Shown: in pieces, positions 54,776 through 62,830 of the stretch
How the letters are laid out: every line of letters begins with the position of its first letter
Numbering within the stretch: the first letter of the stretch is position 1
Assembly (NCBI RefSeq): GCF_003097315.1
Contig: NZ_QDDL01000002.1
Span: 62,001-126,000, forward strand
DNA from: Pelagibaculum spongiae
GTDB lineage: Bacteria > Pseudomonadota > Gammaproteobacteria > Enterobacterales > Pelagibaculaceae
Direction: 5' to 3'
Length of the DNA: 64,000 nt
The notes under the pieces: model-generated
What the model was told of the DNA's origin: nothing
The model's database searches: none
Seen by the model: the letters and a program-made list of their open reading frames with translations, nothing else
Made by a program: the position numbers and the translations under genes

Positions 54776-56470
54776 CTACAAACCAACTACTGCGGCGGTA
54801 CTAATTGCAATTCGATAAACAATTTCGGTAATGTCTTTAGCTAACTGCAGGTTTTTCACATCAACCTGCGGCATAACCAAAATTTCATCACCCGGTTTCA
54901 TTACGATTTTTTGCTCTGATTGATACCAAGAACTTTCTTTAATTTGAGTGATTCTTCCATTTCGATGCAAAATCAACAATTTTGATTGGTCTGCTTTTTG
55001 TGAATATCCGCCCGCATCGGCAACATATTTCTGAATTGGTTTGTTGGTTTGATATTCCAAAGCGTTCGGGAACATCACTTCGCCATGCACTTGTACTAGA
55101 TTGCTGTTGTCTGGAATAACCAAGCGGTCGCCCTGCTGTAACGTGAGATCACTTTTGGATGGATTGCCGGATAAAATAACTTGGCCAAGCGGCTCAACTA
55201 ATTTAGCGCGGTCGATAAACTGTAAAATTGATTTAGCATCTTGCGCACGTAATTGTGCTTCACCGCTGGTGCTGCTTCGTGCCGATAGGGTGACTGCCTC
55301 TAGACGTTGTAGCGAGGTCAGTAGCATTTCTTTTTGACGCGCTGCCACTGACTTTCGGTAGATGCGTAAATCTTTTAAACTAGATTGCTGGGTAAGCGGT
55401 AGCTTTCGTAGCGCGTCGACTAATTTGGCACCATAGGGCAAAACATATTCAGCTTGGCCTGCATGCTCACCTTCAATTTTGACTAAAATATTACCCGGCG
55501 CTCGATCTGCAACAATTTCTACTTCATCGCCACTATTCAATTGAATATTTTTTAGATTGCTGGTTGCTAACGCAATATATTCAATTTCAATTTTTTCGGT
55601 GGCACTTCGGTTAATTCTTACATGGGAACCTAGCGGCAATTTACCTGACAGCTTTAATGCCTGCGCCAAGGTTAAGTTTTTTCCGATAAATTCAAACTGT
55701 GCTGGGTTTTGTACTAAACCAGAAATACTCACCGATGCCTGACGTGATGCAACCATTAACATATCGCCATCATGCAGTTGCAACTGCTTAATTTTACCTT
55801 GACGAATAAATTGGTAAAGGTTGAAGCTGGCCAGTTTTCGGTTATTTCGAAGTAGTTGAATGTCTAAATAGCTACCGCTTTGTGGCTGAATGCCACCGGC
55901 TTTTTCTAGGTAACTCAATATTGAATCAGAAGATAAACCGCCATATAAACCGGGTTTTTTTACAAAGCCAGTGACAAACAGCTTAACTGGCTGGGTTGCC
56001 GCCAAAGTTACATAGGCTTGTACGTTAGACTGGTATACCCGCTTAACCGCCAAATTAACGACTTTATTTAACTCAGCGTTGGTTACCCCAGCTAAATGTA
56101 CTGGGCCAACTTGTGGCAGAAAAATATTACCTTGTGGGTCAACGGTTAATTCGCTGGCAGCTTCATAAGCGCCCCACATTTGCAGTAATAGCTGGTCGCC
56201 GACTGCAATTTGGTAATTGGGGTTAAAGCCTTTAAATGATGCCTTGGCAAAACCACCTGAAAACAGGTTTTGACCAAATACCGGTAATGATGATTGGTTT
56301 TGTTCAATTACATTGCGCTGCATTGCCTGTGGTGCTGCGGCAATTGTTGCTGTTGAGTTAGACGAGCTGGCGCTGGCAAAGGCCGGTTGAGTTAAAATGG
56401 CAACCAATGCAAACGACAAGCTGGTTAACTGTCGTTTTTTATTTAGCGTTTTTTTTAAACTTTTGAACAC
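54776..56470 (-). CDS. kpsD: Capsule polysaccharide export protein KpsD (SLBB-domain OPX type)
   Basis: KpsD forms the periplasmic/outer-membrane path that takes the capsule chain from the KpsMT-KpsE machine. The 564-residue precursor has a cleavable signal (LSFALVAILTQPAFASA) without a lipobox, as in KpsD rather than Wza. The Poly_export domain starts near residue 85 (YQIAVGDQLLLQMWG, then VDPQGNIFLPQVGPVHLAG), and SLBB repeats follow (VFVTGFVKKPG-like, SISGLVQNPAQFEF, VHGEVMFPNALEYQ). The start is GTG at 56470 with AAGGATG 7 bp before it. A palindromic repeat and a further hairpin lie between it and kpsE. Confidence 0.93.
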   Translation of the reverse strand: MFKSLKKTLNKKRQLTSLSFALVAILTQPAFASASSSNSTATIAAAPQAMQRNVIEQNQSSLPVFGQNLFSGGFAKASFKGFNPNYQIAVGDQLLLQMWGAYEAASELTVDPQGNIFLPQVGPVHLAGVTNAELNKVVNLAVKRVYQSNVQAYVTLAATQPVKLFVTGFVKKPGLYGGLSSDSILSYLEKAGGIQPQSGSYLDIQLLRNNRKLASFNLYQFIRQGKIKQLQLHDGDMLMVASRQASVSISGLVQNPAQFEFIGKNLTLAQALKLSGKLPLGSHVRINRSATEKIEIEYIALATSNLKNIQLNSGDEVEIVADRAPGNILVKIEGEHAGQAEYVLPYGAKLVDALRKLPLTQQSSLKDLRIYRKSVAARQKEMLLTSLQRLEAVTLSARSSTSGEAQLRAQDAKSILQFIDRAKLVEPLGQVILSGNPSKSDLTLQQGDRLVIPDNSNLVQVHGEVMFPNALEYQTNKPIQKYVADAGGYSQKADQSKLLILHRNGRITQIKESSWYQSEQKIVMKPGDEILVMPQVDVKNLQLAKDITEIVYRIAISTAAVVGL

Positions 56471-56502
56471 AATACATCCTTACATCGTTGTGTTGAATTT
56501 CG

Positions 56503-56535
56503 CTGGGAGCGCAGGCGGCTCGCTTGCGCTCCCAG
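56503..56535. repeat. Palindromic hairpin repeat R4, copy 2
   Basis: CTGGGAGCGCAGGCGGCT then CGCTTGCGCTCCCAG is a strong inverted repeat matching 18173-18204. It lies in the kpsE-kpsD spacer, 33 bp before kpsD in the direction of transcription. Confidence 0.82.
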
Positions 56536-56597
56536 TGATAAATATTCCTGGCGAGAATGACGAGAAGTAAATAATTGATCTCGCCACCTCCATGTGA

Positions 56598-56635
56598 CTG
56601 GGTCCCGTCAATCCCTGACGGGATGACGTGCCCAG
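56598..56635. other. Hairpin in the kpsE-kpsD spacer
   Basis: CCCGTCA (56604-56610) and TGACGGG (56616-56622) form a stem with a 5-nt loop, with CTGGG/CCCAG outside. It lies about 13 bp after the kpsE stop and has no clear U-tract on the minus strand. It may slow or protect the transcript at this operon junction. Confidence 0.7.
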
Positions 56636-56647
56636 CATAAAAACACG

Positions 56648-57826
56648 CTAATCCTGATGCTCACGGATGGTTGCTCGAATCATTCGGTATAATGAAAACA
56701 ACATTAATTGGCACAATAGCAACGTAAACAAAATATATAACTTACGCGGATAAGCGGCTTCTTCGGCGATTTGTGGCTTACTGATGGTCACTAAGTGCTT
56801 GAGCTTTCTACTCGCTTCCATTCGTGCTGCTTCCAGTGCTGCCAATGATGATTCATAGGCTCGCGTGGCAAATTCCAGGTCTAACCGAAGCTGCTGGTAT
56901 TCAGCCATCCGTTGGTTTAACGAATTACCATCATTACTGACTAATTTAAGCTTTTCTTCATCAATCTGAATTTCAATCGAACTAATTCGTCTAGCTATCG
57001 ACATAGGCGCAGGTGCCGATGGCTTTTGATAACTTAATAGTTCACGCCTGCGTGCTTTTAATTCAGATAATTTAGCTTCAAGCCCGGAAACAATACTACC
57101 TAAACTAGAGCCTTGTGCTTCTGGACTATAAAGCTGGTTATTCTCTTGGAAAATCAATATTGACTGCTTGATAGAACGCAGCTTTTGTTCCAAACGCAGC
57201 ACCTGCTCTGCAACAAACTGCTGCTGACCATTGGCTAGATCATGACTGGTTTTATTTACAAACCCTTCCGCAGCCCGCAAAATTTGCCTAACCAATTTTT
57301 CTGAATATTCAGCGTCAAAAGTCTCTGCTTCTAGCAGTAACATGCCACGCGATTCATCAAAATGAATTTTGATATTATTTCTATAATATTTTAAAAAGTC
57401 TTCCTGTGTTGCTGTTTTTTCTAGCCGGTATAACAAATCATTTTTACTACTACTGTAGTGAGCTTTTAGTTGCAACTGCTGATCTAACTGCTTAAGCAGA
57501 TCCAATGATTGGATATATTCAACAATGACTTGTTCGTCTTTTGCTGAATTATCGCCCAACCCTAATAGAGCTAGGCCTGCCGATGCTGTCGATGCACCAC
57601 TCGCAGATTGCACGATAAAGCTGCTATTGCTTGCATAACGATTAGAGGCGACCCCGACCATATAAGCCGTTGCAATCATGAATGGGAAAATTACCAACCA
57701 GTTAAAATCTCGACTGACCAATACTGACTTTACCCAGCGCAGTAGTTTCATATCCTTGACAAAAGCATCTGGTTTTTTGACCAGCTTTTTGGCTTTCCTG
57801 GAAATAGAATCAGGAATAGCTTTCAT
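56648..57826 (-). CDS. kpsE: Capsule export inner-membrane protein KpsE
   Basis: KpsE is a Wzz-like (PCP) inner-membrane protein that couples the KpsMT transporter to KpsD. The 392-residue product has a cytoplasmic basic N-terminus, TM1 near residues 42-60 (WLVIFPFMIATAYMVGVA), a long periplasmic region with coiled-coil heptads (about 200-335: LEQKLRSIKQSILIFQENNQ and LEAKLSELKARRRELL) and TM2 near 362-382 (YILFTLLLCQLMLFSLY). Length and topology match KpsE/CtrB. The 148-bp spacer to kpsT contains an R2 palindromic repeat. Confidence 0.93.
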   Translation of the reverse strand: MKAIPDSISRKAKKLVKKPDAFVKDMKLLRWVKSVLVSRDFNWLVIFPFMIATAYMVGVASNRYASNSSFIVQSASGASTASAGLALLGLGDNSAKDEQVIVEYIQSLDLLKQLDQQLQLKAHYSSSKNDLLYRLEKTATQEDFLKYYRNNIKIHFDESRGMLLLEAETFDAEYSEKLVRQILRAAEGFVNKTSHDLANGQQQFVAEQVLRLEQKLRSIKQSILIFQENNQLYSPEAQGSSLGSIVSGLEAKLSELKARRRELLSYQKPSAPAPMSIARRISSIEIQIDEEKLKLVSNDGNSLNQRMAEYQQLRLDLEFATRAYESSLAALEAARMEASRKLKHLVTISKPQIAEEAAYPRKLYILFTLLLCQLMLFSLYRMIRATIREHQD

Positions 57827-57845
57827 TTAATACTCCAAATATTTT

Positions 57846-57955
57846 GTAGGTTTGATGAATTTTAATGAAATCAGACATCTTCCCGGCAAATACACAAGTG
57901 TCTGATTGCGCCTGAAGCTTATCAAACCTACTGCGCCAAAGGCTCATCAAACCTA
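57846..57955. repeat. Palindromic repeat R2, variant copy in the kpsT-kpsE spacer
   Basis: GTAGGTTTGAT and ATCAAACCTAC are terminal inverted arms (57846-57931), with inner arms ATCAGACA and TGTCTGAT. A further GGCTCATCAAACCTA follows to 57955. It parallels 15174-15254. Confidence 0.8.
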
Positions 57956-57974
57956 GATTAAAGCGTGTGTTTGG

Positions 57975-58643
57975 TTATGCTCGTTTCATTTCATCTTGAT
58001 AAGCGGTTACTGCGTCATTAATATCATCAAAAATGCACATTTCACCTTGGCGCATATAGACACCCACATCACAAATATTTTTTAACTCATACATGCTGTG
58101 TGAAACAAAAATTACATTACCGCTCTCTCGTTTGGCTTTCATAGCAGCAGCGCTTTTCTTTTTAAATCTATCGTCGCCTACCGCTGTCAATTCATCGATT
58201 AGATAGTAATCAAAGTCAAACGCCATACTGACAGCAAATGAAAGCCGCGAGCGCATACCAGAGGAGTAACTCTTTATTGGCATGTCAAAATAATCACCAA
58301 TTTCAGAAAAATCGTGGATAAAGGCCAACTTTTCTTTGATAGTTTGCTCGCTATCACCATAGATTCGGCAAACAAATCGGGCGTTGTCTCGGCCCGTCAT
58401 GCTGCCTTGAAAACCACCTGCTAGACCCATCGGCCATGAGATGCTGCCCGTTACATTTATTTCACCTGAGCTTGGGTAGTCAATTTTACCCAACAGCTTC
58501 ATCAGAGTTGATTTACCAGTTCCGTTGGCACCAAATATTCCAATATTTTTTCCTGGGGGAAATACTGCCGAGACATCTTTAAGCACATACTTTCGACCAT
58601 CCGGTGTTGGGTAATATTTGGTGACATTTTTTAACTCAATCAC
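57975..58643 (-). CDS. kpsT: Capsule ABC transporter ATP-binding protein KpsT
   Basis: KpsT powers export of the lipid-linked capsule chain across the inner membrane with KpsM. The 222-residue product has Walker A GANGTGKST (38-46), a Q-loop region around SGSISWPMGLAGGFQGS (W-P-G-x-x-x-G-G-F motif of KpsT/CtrD type), signature SYSSGMRSRL, Walker B YYLIDELTAVGD and H-loop FVSHS. The start is GTG at 58643 overlapping the kpsM stop by four bases (GTGA). Confidence 0.96.
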   Translation of the reverse strand: MIELKNVTKYYPTPDGRKYVLKDVSAVFPPGKNIGIFGANGTGKSTLMKLLGKIDYPSSGEINVTGSISWPMGLAGGFQGSMTGRDNARFVCRIYGDSEQTIKEKLAFIHDFSEIGDYFDMPIKSYSSGMRSRLSFAVSMAFDFDYYLIDELTAVGDDRFKKKSAAAMKAKRESGNVIFVSHSMYELKNICDVGVYMRQGEMCIFDDINDAVTAYQDEMKRA

Positions 58644-59416
58644 GAAGCCACCATATTGCGCCAGTCTAACCGATAGAGCATTAAGCCAATAGTTACGCTG
58701 GCTAGAGCACAGAATGCTAAATAATTCATACTAACCATGGGCGCTGAATAGGTTTCAAATAATCCTTCTCTACCCAGTTCAATGGCGTGCAATATTGGAT
58801 TCCACAACAAATAGGGCCACACTGACTCAGGAAGCATGCTTAGAGAAAAAAAGATCCCAGAAATAAAATACAATGGCCGTTGAATAACACCTGCTATGCT
58901 AGTTAAATCTCTACTGCGATAACCAATACAACCCGCAACCAGACTCAAACCAAAACTAAATATAAATAGCAAAACCCAAGCTAAAATAGCTTCTAAGATA
59001 TTACCTAATGGAAATTGATAACCACAGAACCACAAAATTGCAGTAATTAGTGGAATACCAATTACAAACAACATCAGTTCCATTATAAAGCGGGCAACAA
59101 AAGTATTAATTGGTCGAACCTGGCGGTATACAAACAAGCTGCGATTACCTTCAATGGCACCAAAGCCTAATGAAAATAATTTAGAAAAAAACAAGAATGG
59201 GCCAATCCCAGTCATGATAATATATGGTGTATCCACACCCATAACCTGAGAGCTACCACGCAACGAAAACATTGCTGTCATCACACCAATATGCATTAAT
59301 GGCTCTAATAACACCCAGGCATAACCCATGCGCATGCTGCCAAAACGGGTTTTCATTTCCCGCATAAACAGCGCATGAACCACAGCCCGCTGGATTTGAA
59401 ATGGTGTTCTGCTCAT
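58640..59416 (-). CDS. kpsM: Capsule ABC transporter permease KpsM
   Basis: KpsM is the membrane subunit that forms the channel with KpsT. The 258-residue ABC-2-type permease has an amphipathic N-terminus (ALFMREMKTRFGSMRMGYAW), then about six helices, including LMHIGVMTAMF, GIGPFLFFSKLFSLG, IMELMLFVIGIPLITAILW and WVLLFIFSFGLSLVAG. The GIFFSLSMLPESVWPYLLWN and PILHAIELGREGLF motifs are typical. ATG at 59416. The 188-bp spacer to kpsF contains R2 repeat sequence. Confidence 0.96.
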   Translation of the reverse strand: MSRTPFQIQRAVVHALFMREMKTRFGSMRMGYAWVLLEPLMHIGVMTAMFSLRGSSQVMGVDTPYIIMTGIGPFLFFSKLFSLGFGAIEGNRSLFVYRQVRPINTFVARFIMELMLFVIGIPLITAILWFCGYQFPLGNILEAILAWVLLFIFSFGLSLVAGCIGYRSRDLTSIAGVIQRPLYFISGIFFSLSMLPESVWPYLLWNPILHAIELGREGLFETYSAPMVSMNYLAFCALASVTIGLMLYRLDWRNMVAS

Positions 59417-59469
59417 ATATCTCGCAACTTTGATTGCCTAGCATTTTTCGATAGCTTTTGAATAAGCGA

Positions 59470-59558
59470 CACGTCGGCTTGGTGATGCTCTACCGCCATC
59501 AGGCTTTTGGTAAACGTGCGCTCAAAATTTCGGATGGCGCTCCGCTTATCCAACCTAC
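59470..59558. repeat. Palindromic repeat R2 copy in the kpsF-kpsM spacer
   Basis: TCGGATGGCGCTCCGCTTAT then CCAACCTAC (59530-59558) is the inverted form of the GTAGGTTGGATAAGC..GCGCCATC end of R2. TACCGCCATCAGGC to its left resembles the inner arm seen in the kpsC copy. Confidence 0.72.
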
Positions 59559-59604
59559 GTTGAAATGGGGTGCAATTATTCATAGCGACGCTATTGCACC
59601 CACT

Positions 59605-60585
59605 CTACTGTACCCATTCTACTAAGCCGGAAATCTGCTGGTGGTCATCAACCGCCACTAACACTTTAATTTGCATTTCACGCATGGTTTCTTCTGCATC
59701 CGCCAACATTTCTCTGTCAGAAATAGTTTTTGGTTGATAACTCATTATGTCTTTGGCAGTTGACTGATCGATTTTAATGCCTTGCACTAATGCCCGGCGC
59801 AAATCACCATCTGAAACCACACCTAGTAAGTTTTTTTGTTGGTCAACTACTAGCGCCAAGCCAAAACGCGATTTTGTCATGCTAAATAGCACTTCAGTCA
59901 TTGCTGCTTCGGGCTTAACAAAAGGCAGGTCTTTTGTATGCATGACATCTTTAACCCGGGTTAACAAACGTCGGCCTAAGCTGCCACCTGGGTGAAATTG
60001 TGCAAAATCTTCCGGTTGGAAATTACGCTGTTTCATTAACGCCACTGCAAGTGCATCACCTATCGCGACTGTCGCTGTGGTCGAAGTGGTTGGCGCTAAA
60101 TTATTCGGGCAGACTTCTCGCTTAACTTTGCAGTCGAGCACCACATCGCTGTGTTTGGCCAAAGTTGAATCAGCTCCACCAGTAATAGCGATACTCGGTA
60201 CACCGAAGCTTTTCACTGAAGGCAACAGTTGCAGCACTTCATCGGTCTCGCCGCTGTAAGAAATCAGCAGCAAAACATCAATTGGCTTTACCATGCCAAG
60301 GTCACCGTGAAATGCTTCACCCGGATGCATAAAAAATGATGGCGTGCCAGTAGAAGCAAAAGTAGCGACAATTTTTCTACCGATCAGACCTGACTTACCC
60401 ATGCCGCAAACAATCACTCGCCCCTGACAATTTAAAATCAGCTCGATAGCCTGCTCAAAAGTTTGGTCTACCCGTTCTGCTAGAGATTGCAGTGCCGCAG
60501 CTTGTTCTAGAAAAACATCTTTTACCGTGTCAGTAATCGATTGAACATAATCAGTTACATGCGGGCTTGTTGTTACAATTTTCAT
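59605..60585 (-). CDS. kpsF: Arabinose-5-phosphate isomerase KpsF
   Basis: KpsF converts ribulose-5-P to arabinose-5-P, the precursor of Kdo, needed for the capsule's Kdo linker. The 326-residue product has an N-terminal SIS domain (GRVIVCGMGKSGLIGRKIVA, ISYSGETDEVLQLLPSVKSF, APTTSTTATVAIGDALAVAL) and a C-terminal pair of CBS domains (VKDVMHTKDLPFVKPEAAM and AKDIMSYQPKTISDREMLAD). ATG 60585, 12 bp inside a TTG, has GTGGA upstream and is preferred. It leads the kps run. No kpsU is visible, so CMP-Kdo must come from chromosomal kdsB elsewhere. Confidence 0.95.
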   Translation of the reverse strand: MKIVTTSPHVTDYVQSITDTVKDVFLEQAAALQSLAERVDQTFEQAIELILNCQGRVIVCGMGKSGLIGRKIVATFASTGTPSFFMHPGEAFHGDLGMVKPIDVLLLISYSGETDEVLQLLPSVKSFGVPSIAITGGADSTLAKHSDVVLDCKVKREVCPNNLAPTTSTTATVAIGDALAVALMKQRNFQPEDFAQFHPGGSLGRRLLTRVKDVMHTKDLPFVKPEAAMTEVLFSMTKSRFGLALVVDQQKNLLGVVSDGDLRRALVQGIKIDQSTAKDIMSYQPKTISDREMLADAEETMREMQIKVLVAVDDHQQISGLVEWVQ

Positions 60586-60926
60586 GTCTTTCCACAACCT
60601 CTGTTACAGCGGATATTTATTAACCAGCTATTTGCAAATGCACTGACTGCGATCAAACTTGTATAGCCACTTAGTTGAACCTTAAATCGCGTATTTTGAC
60701 GACACTTTATAAATCATGATCACAGCCAACTTTGTAAAACTGACTTAATCAGAAGCAACTTTAATCAAAAAAGAAGCTATTAGCTGCGATTTACCGACTT
60801 ACCTAATAAGTTAACTATCAGCAATGGCTTATTTCCATATCGGGAATTCAGGTTGGTAAACACACTAATTCCCGAAAACCCCTTCAACACCACTGGCTAA
60901 AAATAAAGCTTTACTCTGCAAACATT

Positions 60927-60938
60927 GCTACCGGCGCA
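60927..60938 (-). promoter_or_regulatory. Candidate ops/JUMPstart element
   Basis: On the minus strand the sequence reads TGCGCCGGTAGCAATG, which resembles the ops core GGCGGTAGCGTG recognised with RfaH in capsule and O-antigen operons. It lies in the kpsF leader about 340 bp before the start codon. One G is C and two bases after GGTAGC differ, and the rest of the JUMPstart sequence is not clearly present. Confidence 0.38.
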
Positions 60939-61044
60939 TTTTATTTAACTGTGACTATCAAATATGCCTGACCATACAATTTTTGTAGCGTTAAGTTTGG
61001 AACATACGAAGTTCGGGAATCTTACTGAATGACAGCTTTTTGAC

Positions 61045-61062
61045 AGTTGATGTACGTCAACT
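61045..61062. promoter_or_regulatory. Palindromic operator candidate in the kps leader
   Basis: AGTTGA-TGTACG-TCAACT is an 18-bp palindrome with 6-bp perfect arms. A second inverted repeat, ACTTAC/GTAAGT, follows at 61081-61100. No regulator can be assigned. Confidence 0.35.
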
Positions 61063-61261
61063 AACATGATGTTGTATGTTACTTACCAATTCATGTAAGT
61101 TTTTGTATTCAGGAAAAAACCAATAAATATTATGTTACATATGCTGCATAAAGCATTTGAAAACATGACGATTTAGTCATACTCAATAAGGGGTAGAGGG
61201 AAATTTGACGCTCAAATAATATTTTTGATTTTTCTGCTTATTAATTATTAATGTTGGGTTA

Positions 61262-61277
61262 TGTTACATATGTGACA
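61262..61277. promoter_or_regulatory. Near-palindrome TGTTACATATGTGACA
   Basis: The 16-bp sequence is an inverted repeat with one mismatched pair. TGTTACATATGCTGCA at 61133-61148 repeats its left half. It is adjacent to the CRP-like site and may bind the same or a second regulator. Confidence 0.35.
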
Positions 61278-61292
61278 CATTGAAATGTATTT

Positions 61293-61316
61293 TATATGTG
61301 AAGCATGTCACATATA
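61293..61316. promoter_or_regulatory. CRP/Vfr-type binding site
   Basis: TATATGTGA and TCACATATA are perfect 9-bp arms around AGCATG, containing the canonical TGTGA-N6-TCACA. It is about 710 bp upstream of kpsF in a region without genes. Cyclic-AMP control of the capsule operon is inferred from position. Confidence 0.62.
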
Positions 61317-61794
61317 AGATTTCAGTCTAAAACTAATAAAAAATACAACCATATGTAAAGAAATTAGTTATTATGAATTTGCCGCATGTTCATGCTGCTT
61401 CTGCTGCATAACCACTTACTTGTTTTTGTGATACCCATCATTGACAAACCAAGTTGTTGCTTTGACTGAAAAACCAATCTGTGCTTTTTAATTTCAGTTA
61501 AAAAACAACCCAACAATAAAACCATTATTTTTATGATGAATTAGCCGACATTTTAAATGACTCAAGTACAACTCTTCTTTGAATTAGTATGTTACTAAAC
61601 TGAGCATTAATTGACGTTTTTGGCAGTATTTTGGTTTGAGTACGTGAGATTGCAAGTGAGTATTGCTGGAAAGCATGAGATTGCAGGGAGATATTGCTGG
61701 AGGGAATGTTTTCGTAGATTTGACAAGCTTTAAAGCGCAAGCAGCCACTTTTTAATTTGCTGCCTAAGAAGCTGAGTGTGATTGCTGTATAAAT

Positions 61795-61832
61795 TGTTGG
61801 GTGCTCCCACAGGCTCACCCAGCCTTGTATCT
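61795..61832. repeat. Partial R1 element near the znuB stop
   Basis: TTGTTGGGTGCTCCCACAGG then CTCACCCAGCCTTGTATCTG is the inverted right arm of R1 (TTGTTGGGTGCGCCTACAGG..TTACCCAACCTTG). No left arm follows. Confidence 0.65.
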
Positions 61833-61892
61833 GCTGGAACGACGGCTCGGCACCGGAAACCGCAGGTCCAATCTGGGCCAGCCTTCCGGTAT

Positions 61893-62771
61893 TTAAAATC
61901 GCAGCTTTGGCAGTAAAAGAAAGCCGATAAGGGCGCACACCACAATTGTCGGCCCCGACGGCAAATCGAGCCATACTGATGCCAATAATCCAGATACAAC
62001 AGAAATACTGCCAAATACTGCTGCGCCAATAACCATGGCTTCGGGTGATTTTGCAATTCTTCCTGAAGTCGCTGCTGGAATTAGCATTAGTCCGGTGAGT
62101 ACTAAAACACCGACTACTTTAATTGCCAATGCCACAGCAATCGCGAGCAACAGCACTAATTGAATGCGCAATCTGGCAACTGAAACACCTTCTATTTTTG
62201 CTAGGGTTTCATCAACCGTGATCATCAACAAATCGCGCCAGCTAAAACTAATACCTGCAATCACTAGCAATAATCCGCTAGCGATCCACCACAAGTCTTG
62301 CTCAGCAACCGACAACACATCACCCAACAGGTAATTGCTTAGATTTACCCCGCGATCGGCAACCAATGAAGCCACCACAATGCCAAGCGCTAACGAACCA
62401 TGGGAAATAATACCGAGTAGGGCATCGTTGCCAATAACAGGTTGATTCGCTGTAAAAGTTGCAGATTTTTTAAATGGATTTAGCCGCTGCAGATTTAAAC
62501 TTGAAACAACATTGCTACCATCACCAAGCATTAGACCTAAAATCAATGCCAGCAATAGCAAAACCACTACCACACCATATAAAGGTGCAAATTCAAAAAA
62601 TACCGCCAGCGCGACACCTAATAAAGAACCATGGGCCAAGGTATCGCCAAAGAAAGCCATTTTTCGCCAAATCAAAAAGCTGCCCAGCGGGGCTGACATT
62701 AAGCTGATCATGATCGCAGCTAATCCTGGTACCCATAAAATTTCTAGCCATTCACTCATTGTTTCAATCAT
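61893..62771 (-). CDS. znuB: Zinc ABC transporter permease ZnuB
   Basis: ZnuB is the inner-membrane channel of the high-affinity zinc importer. The 292-residue ABC-3-family product has seven to eight helices and family motifs: MSAPLGSFLIWRKMAFFGDT followed by LAHGSLLGVALAV, VGVLVLTGLMLIPAATSGRI and LPSGPTIVVCALIGFLLLP. ATG 62771 is used; an ATG four codons later is possible. It is unusual in being 210 bp after znuC, with a complete R1 element in the gap, rather than overlapping it. Confidence 0.95.
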   Translation of the reverse strand: MIETMSEWLEILWVPGLAAIMISLMSAPLGSFLIWRKMAFFGDTLAHGSLLGVALAVFFEFAPLYGVVVVLLLLALILGLMLGDGSNVVSSLNLQRLNPFKKSATFTANQPVIGNDALLGIISHGSLALGIVVASLVADRGVNLSNYLLGDVLSVAEQDLWWIASGLLLVIAGISFSWRDLLMITVDETLAKIEGVSVARLRIQLVLLLAIAVALAIKVVGVLVLTGLMLIPAATSGRIAKSPEAMVIGAAVFGSISVVSGLLASVWLDLPSGPTIVVCALIGFLLLPKLRF

Positions 62772-62830
62772 GTTGGTCGCTTCTTTTTTTAGGCGAATCT
62801 ATCGTTATAAGCTGCGGTTTTCGTTTTATG

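Larger units (their letters stand above)
60586..61892. other. Long leader/regulatory region upstream of kpsF
   Basis: About 1.3 kb with no supported gene. From kpsF outward it contains an ops-like core (60927-60938), a pair of inverted repeats (61045-61062 and 61081-61100, ACTTAC/GTAAGT), two TGTTACATATG motifs (61133, 61262), a perfect CRP-type palindrome (61293-61316) and, beyond 61530, a partial R1 repeat near the znuB stop. AT content is high. The kps promoter should lie in 60940-61300, but I cannot place -10/-35 boxes reliably. Confidence 0.6.

Noticed and set aside
61531-62056. ORFs of 147 and 108 codons at the znuB 3' end
   Set aside because: They overlap znuB in other frames and include the partial R1 repeat; no domain or start signal supports them.
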